DNA of 64,000 nt from Paramoeba atlantica. Its lineage: Eukaryota > Discosea. How positions within the stretch are numbered: the stretch's first letter is position 1; every line of letters starts with the position of its first letter. The DNA lies in contig CDRNVI010000054.1 in NCBI GenBank assembly GCA_977017575.1, positions 1 through 64,000 on the forward strand. The letters run 5' to 3'. The notes under the pieces are model-generated. The model searched no databases, was not told where the DNA came from, and saw only the letters and a program-made list of their open reading frames with translations. The translations under genes and the position numbers were made by a program. Positions 37,634 to 46,779 of the stretch are shown in pieces.

Positions 37634-40600
37634 ATGGCAATTAATAATAATTGGGCGGAGGCGTCCGGACCTTTTGGGGGTTTCTTGGCGGTCAAAGAAA
37701 AACTCCGATTGGCCACGTGTTGTCGGGGAAACCTGTTTCTACCTAAAAAGCGGAAATGGGGAGTAGCCAAACTCCGGCCGCGGGACCTGTTTCGAATGTC
37801 ATGTCTTTTTTCTCCTGGAAAACGCTTTGCTGTTGCCTGGAGTATGTCATATGATTTACGTACGAGGTTGTGGGAGGGGACTGTTAAATCTATACTTCCG
37901 GACGGTAGACGTCTAGTGAAGTATGATTTAGTGGATGATCGCCTTTTCCTGTTTCCTCCGAAAGATGAACGAGTTCAAATTCTGGGTGGTAGGGTAGGTT
38001 TCTTGGGAAAATGGAAATCGAAACGGAATAGGAAACGCACCAACTGTCCTCGAAGTGGCTACCGGGGTCAGGGATCCGAGAAGAATGCTAAGAGAGGGGG
38101 TTTTACGATAAGTACCCTAAACGTGGACACCTTAAAAGTCAAAGCGACTGATACTTTCACGCTTCGGAAGTCGATTAGACTATATCAAGTGGCAGGTTTC
38201 ATGAGGAGTCAACATGTTGACCTCATGGCGCTTCAGGAAACAAGGTTAAAATTTGATGATAAGGATTCTATTTTACATAGGCAGCTCTTTTTAAACGGCA
38301 TCTCACTTCACCTCTACCTGATGAGTGCAATCAACGGGTACAATGGCATGGCATTTTTGAGCACTAAACCTCTATCTGTTCAGAAGATTAGCGATCGCAT
38401 TATGAGTGGACACTTCATTCTAGGTGAAACGAAAGCCTGCATTTACAACGTCTATTCACCTACAGCGAAAGCTAACAAATCGACGCAACAAAGTTTTGAC
38501 GAAGACTTATTCGATGCATGGTATGACGATGATAGTACGGTAAGAATCATTAGTGGAGATCTAAATTCGCCGCTACTCAACCCAGGGGGGAGAAAATGTT
38601 ATACAAAGCGTGCAAAACAGTTACGAAAGCTACTATGCTCGCTTGGAGCTCAATCTGTACATGAAGGCTGTTGTGCAAGAAGAAAATGGACGTATAGGTT
38701 TCCTAAAACGCGTCGGCATCCAGAGGGAATGACCAAGCAACTTGACCACATCGTTGTTAACAAAAGGTTTTTCTCTTCTATACGATCCACGAAATGCCAT
38801 ATCGCACCCATACCTACCAGACATTGTGCTTTGACATCGAACTTCAATTTTCGATGGAAAAATCAAAAACTGTCTCAACAAAAGCCTTTTTGGGAGGCAT
38901 TGAAAAATGATGAAATCCGAAATAAGTTTGTTTCGAAAGTAAAGGAATCATTGAAATCTGTGCCAAAAATAATTCGGTCGGAGGATCAGAAGTCCGAAAA
39001 CGCGCCAAAAATGGAAATAGATAAGGCCAGAGAAATATCTTGGACAAGACTCTCTTCTGCTGTTAGAGTGTCCGCATCTAGTCTTCCCAAGAAAACTAGT
39101 AACGCAAAAGAAATTCGCATTGATGCTGAAACAGATCTATCCGGATTTGACATGAAGTCTCTGCTGAAGATCGTGGGCAATAAAACTATGTTTGCTACTG
39201 CATCAAAAGAATTCTCTGAAAAGCTAGACTCCTCTATTATAAATGAGTGCGACGCCCTGGAAAAAGAGCTTAAATCAACTCCAAAATCCGCGTACAGAAC
39301 AATTCGAAAAATTGTAGGGGACAAGAAGCAAGATTTTCCGCTATTCTCAACTACGGTAAACAGCAGCCTTAATATAGTGAAGAATCATTTCAGCATGGTA
39401 GGGGGTAGTGCTTACAAAGGTCATGAAGCAATAAGTTTACCTACTGCACCAAAACGACTGGCAAAAATTGATGATGGTGAATTTCGAGTGGAGGAACTAA
39501 CTTCTGCGATGGTAAAGATTAAGTCAGGAAAAGCTACAGGCGATGATAATATCCCGGTTGAAGCTCTACGTGCTATTTCAGCTGATCAAGACTTGCGTAA
39601 TGCTCTTCTGGATATAATGAACGAAGTACGAAAAACCGGAAAAGCGGATGAATCTTGGAAATCGATATTGCAGGTCCCATTGCCAAAGAAAGGTAACTTG
39701 CGCTCACTCACAAATTGGAGACCAATCTGTCTTGTGAATCATGTAGTGAAGATTTTGAATCGAATCATTTTAGACAGAATACAACCAGCAGTGGAAAGTT
39801 CGCTTCGCTGGAATCAATTCGGATTTCGACCTAACCGCTCAACAGCTGGCGCTCAGGCAACGTTTTTAGAAATAATGGAAAAATCGCGCCGAGGGGCTGG
39901 GGTGTTCGTCTGTTTCGTCGACTTTCAACAAGCCTTTCCTTCATTATCATTCGCTGCGATAAAAGAGACATTACGTGCTTTCGATATTCCTGAAAATCTC
40001 AGTTCTACGATCATGTGTATTTATCAAAATCTCAAATCGCACGTGAAAACACCATACGGTAATACAGACTCATTTCCACTTTTACAGGGGACTCTTCAAG
40101 GTGACGTTCTGGCCCCATACCTGTTTATTATGGTTCTTGATCGTATTTTGGTTGAATCTATCGACATAAATCGCTTAGGGCTTGTGACACATAGCTCAGG
40201 AACTAGGAGCAGAGGCCTAAAGGAACTGCGTATATCTGATATAAATTATGCTGATGATATAGTTCTCTTCTCCGAATCCAAGGAGGAGCTAAGCACAATG
40301 TTGCACAAACTTAAAACTTCCGCAGAAAAAGCTAATTTGAAAATAAATGTCGGACCAAACAAAACGGCATGGATGACACTAGGTAAAGTTAAGGATGATG
40401 GAAGACCTTTGCAAGTAGCGACACTCGGCGATATACCAAAAGTTATATCTTATCGCTACTTGGGTAGCACTCAGAACGAGGAGGATCGCAGCTCAAACTC
40501 ACAAGAACGTGTACGATTAGGTTGGGCAATAATGCACAAACTCAAAGCCATATGGAGTGCTACTATATCACCAAAAAGCAAATTACACATCTTTAAGTCT

Positions 40601-42103
40601 CTCGTTCAATCAGTGGTCTATTATAATCCAGGGACTTGGAATTTAAATCAGAAAGAGCTACATGAAGTGGAAGTCCAAATGAACAGAATGAGGAGGGTCG
40701 TATTGGGAGTCAAGTGCTCGAAAGAGGCGCATTGCAGAGTAGACTCTCTTTACCCCACTGACCTAAAGCCCAATACTGTGATACAATTACAACGTGCCTC
40801 GCTAGTAGGCCACCTTATTCGTCACCCTACTCCATTCGTAACTGCCGTACTATGGAGAACGAATGATGAGAGTTCCAAGCCCTCGCTATCAGAAAGATGT
40901 GCAAAAGAGTTACATTCTGACGTATCTGAGATTCTAAAACTTGGTCAAAATCGGTCCCAATGGTGCAAGAAACTTGAAAATCTTCAAAATCAGCTTGAAC
41001 CCAGGCCCTCGTACACTAAAACAACTTCAAAACTATGGGAAAATCTTTTGGTAAAGGGGGTAAACAAGGGGTGCTACGAAACCCTACAATACATTGAAGA
41101 AGGGCGGAAACCATTTCCAATCGGGCCAAATGAAACACACATTTATACAGATGGAGCACGAATCGTTAAAAATGATGAAACTCACACAGGTTGTGGGGTA
41201 GTCTGCCTACGCCGCCGCCAGCCCTCTATATCTCTTGGGTTAAAACCTCCTCATGAATTCTCTCAATCTATTCAGGAAATCGAATCCTTTGCCGCGCACG
41301 AGGCTCTTCTCATCGCATTGTCCTACGACGGAGATGTCATTTTGCACACGGACTCTGAGTATGTTTGGGATTTCTTTCATGGAGCTATCCATAGGTTCAG
41401 ATTCATAGGATTTAAATCGTTTGAGGGAGGCGCTATACTTCAGAAATTGCAAGAAACATATATTTCGCTAAGAGGGACAAAGCGCTTCTACTGCGTAAAA
41501 GTTAAAGCGCATAACGAAAATCCACATAATTATATGGCAGACTGGGTGGCTAAACAAGCAAGTAAAATAAGCAAGGGAGAAAAGGCTTTGAGATTCTACG
41601 GCGAGATTCCTCATGCAGAAGACAAGCGCAAAAACCATACCAATGGTGATTCTAATGGCAGCAAAATGCAGCGCAAACTTAAATCGGTAACCTCTAGCCA
41701 AATATGCGCCCATGGTGAGCACGTAAAAATATTGCCAAAAAGTAGGACAGTTAGCAAAGGCAAACGTACAGAGATAGAAACGGAAACGAAACGCACAAGA
41801 TCACAAGAACGAGTACAGTCCAACAACACAAAAAGGCTAAAAGACATTGAGTCAAAGCAACAGTTGCCTCATGTAGCACGTATTGTTATTAGTGATCGGG
41901 TTAAATTTAGAGCTCCGCAAAGAAAGAGGAGTAATCAGTTATACCAGGAGAATGATGAGCCAAGCTATGAAAGTCTGGACACAAAGGGGTCACGTCAAAA
42001 AACACTCAGTATAAGAGAGAACTGCGTCAAAAAGACAGAAAAGAGTCAGTGGAAAGACGATAGATCGCGCACTAACAACGTATTACGAACACCAAAGAAA
42101 TGA
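37634..42103 (+). CDS. LINE-D protein: AW module, APE endonuclease, reverse transcriptase, RNase H
   Basis: 1489 aa, uninterrupted. Residues about 60-115: FAVAWSMSYDLRTRLWEGTV, the module also found in LINE-A. About 160-420: APE/EEP endonuclease with STLNVDTLK, LMALQETRLK, IYNVYSPT, ISGDLNSPLL and KQLDHIVVN. RT: IKSGKATGDDNIPVEAL, LTNWRPICLVNHVVKIL, WNQFGFRPNRSTAGAQ, GTLQGDVLAPYLF and catalytic NYADDIVLFSES (about 871). RNase H: HIYTDGARI (about 1170), ESFAAHEALLIAL, LHTDSEYVWDFF, MADWVAKQAS. The last 150 residues are very basic with scattered Cys/His. The domain order fits the ingi/L1Tc/I group. It looks complete and possibly active. The fragments at 16714 and 33790 belong to relatives. Confidence 0.9.
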   Translation: MAINNNWAEASGPFGGFLAVKEKLRLATCCRGNLFLPKKRKWGVAKLRPRDLFRMSCLFSPGKRFAVAWSMSYDLRTRLWEGTVKSILPDGRRLVKYDLVDDRLFLFPPKDERVQILGGRVGFLGKWKSKRNRKRTNCPRSGYRGQGSEKNAKRGGFTISTLNVDTLKVKATDTFTLRKSIRLYQVAGFMRSQHVDLMALQETRLKFDDKDSILHRQLFLNGISLHLYLMSAINGYNGMAFLSTKPLSVQKISDRIMSGHFILGETKACIYNVYSPTAKANKSTQQSFDEDLFDAWYDDDSTVRIISGDLNSPLLNPGGRKCYTKRAKQLRKLLCSLGAQSVHEGCCARRKWTYRFPKTRRHPEGMTKQLDHIVVNKRFFSSIRSTKCHIAPIPTRHCALTSNFNFRWKNQKLSQQKPFWEALKNDEIRNKFVSKVKESLKSVPKIIRSEDQKSENAPKMEIDKAREISWTRLSSAVRVSASSLPKKTSNAKEIRIDAETDLSGFDMKSLLKIVGNKTMFATASKEFSEKLDSSIINECDALEKELKSTPKSAYRTIRKIVGDKKQDFPLFSTTVNSSLNIVKNHFSMVGGSAYKGHEAISLPTAPKRLAKIDDGEFRVEELTSAMVKIKSGKATGDDNIPVEALRAISADQDLRNALLDIMNEVRKTGKADESWKSILQVPLPKKGNLRSLTNWRPICLVNHVVKILNRIILDRIQPAVESSLRWNQFGFRPNRSTAGAQATFLEIMEKSRRGAGVFVCFVDFQQAFPSLSFAAIKETLRAFDIPENLSSTIMCIYQNLKSHVKTPYGNTDSFPLLQGTLQGDVLAPYLFIMVLDRILVESIDINRLGLVTHSSGTRSRGLKELRISDINYADDIVLFSESKEELSTMLHKLKTSAEKANLKINVGPNKTAWMTLGKVKDDGRPLQVATLGDIPKVISYRYLGSTQNEEDRSSNSQERVRLGWAIMHKLKAIWSATISPKSKLHIFKSLVQSVVYYNPGTWNLNQKELHEVEVQMNRMRRVVLGVKCSKEAHCRVDSLYPTDLKPNTVIQLQRASLVGHLIRHPTPFVTAVLWRTNDESSKPSLSERCAKELHSDVSEILKLGQNRSQWCKKLENLQNQLEPRPSYTKTTSKLWENLLVKGVNKGCYETLQYIEEGRKPFPIGPNETHIYTDGARIVKNDETHTGCGVVCLRRRQPSISLGLKPPHEFSQSIQEIESFAAHEALLIALSYDGDVILHTDSEYVWDFFHGAIHRFRFIGFKSFEGGAILQKLQETYISLRGTKRFYCVKVKAHNENPHNYMADWVAKQASKISKGEKALRFYGEIPHAEDKRKNHTNGDSNGSKMQRKLKSVTSSQICAHGEHVKILPKSRTVSKGKRTEIETETKRTRSQERVQSNNTKRLKDIESKQQLPHVARIVISDRVKFRAPQRKRSNQLYQENDEPSYESLDTKGSRQKTLSIRENCVKKTEKSQWKDDRSRTNNVLRTPKK

Positions 42104-42465
42104 TACCCCCCTCATACCCCCCTTGATCGCATTTTCTGAACAGGTGAGGGATAGTGTGATAAGGTGATATGCTGTTGTTTCTCGTGAAAATATTTTATTA
42201 GGTAAACCGTTTGTGCTGAAAATGAAAAGTCGATTTCATATCACAATTCTTTGACTAAGTACTGGAACGTCATCCACCTCGAATGATTAGGATACATGGA
42301 AGTTGTTGCAAGATGTTTTTGAAAAGCTTCTGGTGAATATGTTAGTTTTGTGGACACCGCCAAAGTGTTTTATGGTAGGAGAAATTTGTGAAGCTTTCAA
42401 CTGGGACATATTAATTTATTATCCCAGTGATGGTTGGTTTGGTTGGTTGGTTGCACCAAATGCAA

Positions 42466-42910
42466 GTGCTCAATTTCCCCAGAAGCGGCGGAATACCATC
42501 CTTGCCGAGTGCGTCGAATTAGATCTGGCCCAGACCTAGCGATTATGTGGCCAGATGTTGGAGAAATTTTATACGACGTTACCGTGGTACATACGTGCTG
42601 CAGCAGCTATGCAAAGCAGAGCAGCAATGCCCTGCTGCAGAGTGCGGAAGAGCGGAAGATAGCAAAATATGTCAAAGAAAAAGGTCTTGATCCAGAATGC
42701 TTTCGCTGCATAGCTGTGACAGATTGTGGAGTACTACATGAAGAGACAAAGGTTTTGCTGAAAACATTGGCGAAAAGAAATGATGTTGATTACAAGATTG
42801 TACGAGAAGCTTTTCAACTTGAACTGGAAAAATATTCAGCCTATGCAGTCGTCTCTCAATTGCGCCAATATTTAGAAACCGAGAAATGGGTAGGAGGACT
42901 CCGTCTTTAA
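42466..42910 (+). pseudogene. LINE-B endonuclease, 3' part of the copy from 33855
   Basis: Resumes after the LINE-D duplication at KCSISPEAAEYHPCRVRRIR, then SGPDLAIMWPDVGEILYDVT and VHTCCSSYAKQSSNALLQSA to WVGGLRL and stop. No stops inside. Very similar to 6230-6668. Confidence 0.85.
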
Positions 42911-42934
42911 ACACTCCTCTGAATATTACATTTT

Positions 42935-43210
42935 CGCTGCTTTTAACATTTCGTTAATAATGTTTCGTTGCTTTCAGCCTTTGGTGATTAATAATGTTTC
43001 GTTGCTTTCAGCCTTTGGTGATTACTGTTTCGCTGCTTGGTTAGGTTTCAGCCTTTGGTTATTTTTGTTTTGCTGCTTGGTGATTATTGTTCCGCAGCTT
43101 TCAGCTCTTGGTTGTTACTGTTTCGCTGCTTTGGGTTATCACCGTTTCGCTGCTTTGAGTCGTCACTTTTTCGCTGCTTTCAGCATTCGGCTATTACTGT
43201 TTTGCTTTTT
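42935..43210 (+). repeat. Degenerate minisatellite in the LINE-B 3' UTR
   Basis: About eight imperfect units of 30-45 bp around TTTCGCTGCTTTCAGCCTTT, ending near AATAAATAAAGG. No equivalent is seen after the LINE-B at 5545-6668, so the repeat grew in this copy or its sublineage. Confidence 0.75.
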
Positions 43211-43744
43211 TGAGTAACATGTGAATAAATAAAGGAACGGAAAACACGTGAAACTATTATTTTGAGTATACAGCAACATTGTATACTGCCATTGAAGAAT
43301 CATAAATTCAGAATCATAAATAGCTTAAGGCAGGTTGAAAAAAAAAAAAAAAATGCTTTTTTGTCTGAATTCTGACTTTCCGTTTTCTTTCACATTTTGG
43401 CTTGGGGGAAAATCTGCAGGACCTTAGAGGGAGGAGCAAGAAAGGCCCAACTGATAACTACTTGATAATAAAAAAAAAAAAAAAAAAAAAGCCATTGTAT
43501 ACTACAACAAGACGTTAAAGTCGTAAAAAAAAAAGACTAAATCATTGATCGACTAAAAAAAAAAGTCGCAACCGTCGTCCGCTGTCTCAAAGCTTTCATT
43601 CAGGTCTGAGTTCTTCTCCTTTTTTGTAAGACCATCCAAAAAAAAAAAAAAAAGACCTTTGTTTTTTTGAAGACCTTTGTTTTTTTGAAGACCAAAAAAA
43701 AAAAAAAAAAATGTACAACAGTTACGTCATACAATAAAAAAAAA
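43211..43744. other. Non-coding A-rich stretch with several poly(A) tracts
   Basis: Six A runs of 10-20 bp separate short pieces. 43349-43463 matches 53305-53460 but lacks its 40-bp palindrome. GACCTTTGTTTTTTTGAA occurs twice near 43655-43690. On the minus strand, 27 bp near 43720 read LLYDVTVVH, as in the LINE-B endonuclease. It looks like an accumulation of short retroposed tails. Confidence 0.5.
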
Positions 43745-43888
43745 AAAAAGAGTTCCATTCGCTTCAGGACGTAAGAGGCATATGAAATGTGGGCTTTGCG
43801 TCCTCCTCGGTGTGGAGCTGGAAGTACACACTTCGGGAGCATGGCAAGGAGCGTCCACGCCCTGACCGAATTTTCATCTACCGCGGAG
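43745..43888 (-). pseudogene. LINE-C fragment downstream of the VIPER-like insertion
   Basis: SAVDENSVRAWTLLAMLPKC, then PHRGGRKAHISYASYVLKRM, matching residues about 270-315 of the LINE-C at 19314. It continues from ILTAALS at 51420. Confidence 0.8.
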
Positions 43889-44083
43889 TAATTTCGATTC
43901 CGCATCATTGTGAATGAAAGCGAAGTAACACAAATTTAAAACCAGAATGTTATTGGTGAACTCGTGACGTAAGAAATATAAGGATACTATAAACTATTCT
44001 CTTTAGGATTCGCGAAAGAATGTTACATAGTAGAAAACAAAACTAACTTGCTAAAAGAACTCACGACTGGGTGTCGGCGGCAC
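43889..44083 (-). repeat. VIPER-like repeat B2 of the second family (B1 at 44218-44412)
   Basis: 195 bp repeated at an offset of 329 bp, bounded by TAATTTCGATTCCGC and GGTGTCGGCGGCAC. The two copies appear identical. Confidence 0.9.
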
Positions 44084-44105
44084 GTGGCGTGGGGAGGCGG
44101 GCGGG

Positions 44106-44217
44106 AAACTTTTTCTTTTCAAATAGCGGAAATGTTCTAACACGTACAACAATAATGAGAATAATGCCATATGTTTTCGATATAAGACGTAATCAAAATT
44201 ACTTTCTCAAGTTTACA
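44106..44217 (-). repeat. VIPER-like repeat A2 of the second family (A1 at 51306-51417)
   Basis: 112 bp from AAACTTTTTCTTTTC to CTCAAGTTTACA, identical to 51306-51417 in the same orientation. The outer 95 bp also occur, inverted, in the 126-bp unit at 3643-3768. Confidence 0.9.
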
Positions 44218-44379
44218 TAATTTCGATTCCGCATCATTGTGAATGAAAGCGAAGTAACACAAATTTAAAACCAGAATGTTATTGGTGAACTCGTGACGTA
44301 AGAAATATAAGGATACTATAAACTATTCTCTTTAGGATTCGCGAAAGAATGTTACATAGTAGAAAACAAAACTAACTTG

Positions 44380-46160
44380 CTAAAAGAACTCACGACTGGG
44401 TGTCGGCGGCACCCACCCAGTCGCAAGTTTGTGTACTCCTCCATCTCGCCAAGTATCATAGCGATTACGACTCCACGCATCAGCCTGATTTTCTTGCGTG
44501 GTGACATACTCCGGAAAGACCAGCATATGATTCAGGTGTAAATAAGACAGGATTCGGGTTAGTACATCGGATATATTGTACGAATCCGCCCATCGTTTCC
44601 TCATGGCGGCTTCAACACTTGTGTTATCTACACGAAGTCGTATAAATTTTACCTGGTTCCAATGCTCGGCAAAGGCTATCAGAGCATTTTCGATCGCCAA
44701 GGCTTCCCCGTGATTAATCTCAATATCTTTGTCCCAAGCTGCCCCGGTGCCATAAACAGTACCGTCGGGTAGAAAAAGAACTGCACCCCAACCATCTAGG
44801 GAAGCGTCGGTGTAGAGAGTAGCAAATTTTGACGACTCAGCCATGGAATACAGTTGAGGTTGATTATTTTTCACCTCTTGAATCCACCGGTTGAGTTGTA
44901 CGCTCACCACATACGACAATTTTACGGTATCATGCTCTCGTATCATGCCTTTGTTTAGCTTCGATATTTGACGTCGAATGAATTTTATAGCCCAGTAGTA
45001 TCTGGGCATAATAACACCAAGAACTGCAGATGCATATACGAGCCTGGCACATAATGATTCATACGCATGTAAGGGAGCGTGTGAAGCAATTTCGTGAGGT
45101 ATTTTTTTGATGAAGCGATCGCTCAAATTATAGCACTTTTTGTCGTGATCATAGCGAACACCGAGAAAATCGTACTTCGTTGCATTACACGTATCTTCTT
45201 CTTTGAAAGTCATATGTGTCATGTTTGCTCGCTCGTCAACGAAACGTTCGTAGGCGGTCACTTCGATTTTCGATCCGCAGTATCTTATACCGTCAAGGTA
45301 AACATCAAGTTGGTCCGTGCGAAAACCCTGAGAATCCGCGGTTTGTGCGCTGTAATTCGCGTGCCCCGCAAGAGTTGCCGTTAGAATTTGTTGGATTTCC
45401 GGTGCGCATGCATGCCCCATGGGCATTCGCGTCATTTCGTATGTTGCAGCGCCATAACAAAACCGATAGTAGGCCCGTGTTGCTGCTGGTAGTTCGACTT
45501 GAAAGAAACCGGCCTTTAAATCTCTTTTCATACCCCTTTCGTAACGTACTCTGTTTACGTAAGATACTGGTTGTCCGATCGGGACATCGGCTTTGTACTT
45601 ATGTTCTAAAGCTAGATTATGACTTTTTGGCCAGCATATAAATCGACGTCGGGCACCACTGTCTCTTTCTTCAAAAGTCGTAAACGGTATTATCTGAGCC
45701 TTCGTTGGATGGCTTTCCAATTCTTCGTAAGTCACGCGCCGTATTATTTCCGACTTCAGAAGTTTACTGATATCATTTTGTGACAGAGTTGAGCTCTTTA
45801 CGGAACACAAATTTACATTTGTCTCTAAACACTGAGGATTGGTTAGTAACTTCCATACCTCGTCAAAACGACACTTCATTTCCGGTTGCATCCAGCTTCT
45901 TATGCGAGCAATATCCAAAGAAGGTACTGATGGGGCATGAAGAGGAAGTTTCATTTCGTCAGGGGTGGGTGGCTGCATCATTCGATGGGGGCGAGACCAT
46001 ACTCTCCGGGTGGAAAATTGGGCATCTTTGTCTAGTGTATCCCAGCTTAAATTTAGATCGGTGAGAAATCGAGCTTTCAAAGGAGCCTTGTCGTGCTCTG
46101 CGTTCCTAAAGCTCGCGCGGTGTGCTCGTTCACCCCCGAGTATCGTAGCAGGGAAGGGAG
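44380..46160 (-). CDS. Reverse transcriptase / RNase H of the second VIPER-like element
   Basis: The minus-strand frame is open well upstream, so the start is uncertain. RT blocks: IIPFTTFEERDSGARRRFIC, MKRDLKAGFFQVELP, RMPMGHACAPEIQQI, LDVYLDGIRYCG. RNase H: LYTDASLDGWGAVLFLPDG, NHGEALAIENALIAF, RLRVDNTSVEAAMRK. It resembles 10670-12354 throughout. It ends inside repeat B1. Confidence 0.8.
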
Positions 46161-46779
46161 CTGGCGGTGGTTCGCGATACGCATCACCTCCTCCAATGTG
46201 ATACGTTTGCCGGCTACATGTTCCATCAACTGGTGAATAGCCCCCCGTTTGATGGAATGGGAGGAGTATCCTCTGCCCAGATGGCGCCGAAAGAAACGAG
46301 TGATTTCCATTGAGCTCAGGGTAGAAATATGAGTGTTGGGGGAAAGGCAACGTAGGTATTGATATATTTGGTTCGTGTAGGCCCCTTCTATAACTACCAT
46401 TGTGTCCGAGCGAAAAGGGTGAGCTTTGGTTGTTTTCGTCTTGTGCCCCCAGTACAGGATGATGCAGTCCGGTCGTGCCACTATGAAATCCCTTCGTTTC
46501 AAAAGCGCGACTTCCCCCGCACGAGATGCGGTTTTGTAGGCAATCAGTACTGTAGCTGCCATTTCTGACGTCATAAATGGTAGCAACTTGTTCAGTTGTG
46601 CCTTGGTCAAAGGCTGGGCTTGTTGAAATGGAATTTGCGATCCGCGTCGAATTAGTGACTTCAGCAGAAGACGGGAATGCGTTGCTAGCTTGCCGGACTG
46701 TACCATCAATGCTATAAGGTGCTTCAGATACGTTTCTTTCGTTTGGAGTGACAAGGACATGTCGTTTATTAGTTTTACG
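46077..46779 (-). CDS. Tyrosine recombinase of the second VIPER-like element, catalytic part
   Basis: Minus strand: TYLKHLIALMVQSGKLAT, YKTASRAGEVALLKRRDF, YSSHSIKRGAIHQLMEHV and LLRYSGVNEHTARALG, matching the recombinase at 9485 (THSIKRGAITCLF). The core-binding part lies on the other side of the nested LINE-A, at 51290-51063 (QALVPMWCQTTWLTRARLLR). It overlaps the RT frame slightly. Confidence 0.75.

Larger units (their letters stand above)
37116..42450 (+). mobile_element. Complete LINE-D (ingi-like) inserted in LINE-B
   Basis: Perfect 15-bp target duplication TTGCACCAAATGCAA (37101-37115 and 42451-42465). The 5' region has 19-bp ATAACAATTTTTATTAAG-type repeats interrupted by a solo VIPER-like copy (37165-37591). 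One long ORF (37634-42103), a 3' UTR of about 350 bp without other genes, and a 3' tail of GGTTGGTT repeats instead of poly(A). Confidence 0.85.
33855..42910 (+). mobile_element. LINE-B copy interrupted by three insertions
   Basis: Coding pieces at 33855-34894, 35246-36366, 37077-37115 and 42466-42910 together span the region before RT to the endonuclease. The 5' end is truncated. Inserts: a non-coding element at 34895-35245, a 698-bp retroposon at 36367-37064 (12-bp target duplication) and a LINE-D at 37116-42450 (15-bp duplication). The 3' UTR minisatellite follows at 42935. Confidence 0.85.

Noticed and set aside
43600-43744. Short protein with Phe runs on the minus strand
   Set aside because: The Phe runs are translated poly(T); only the part upstream of 43745 is LINE-C.
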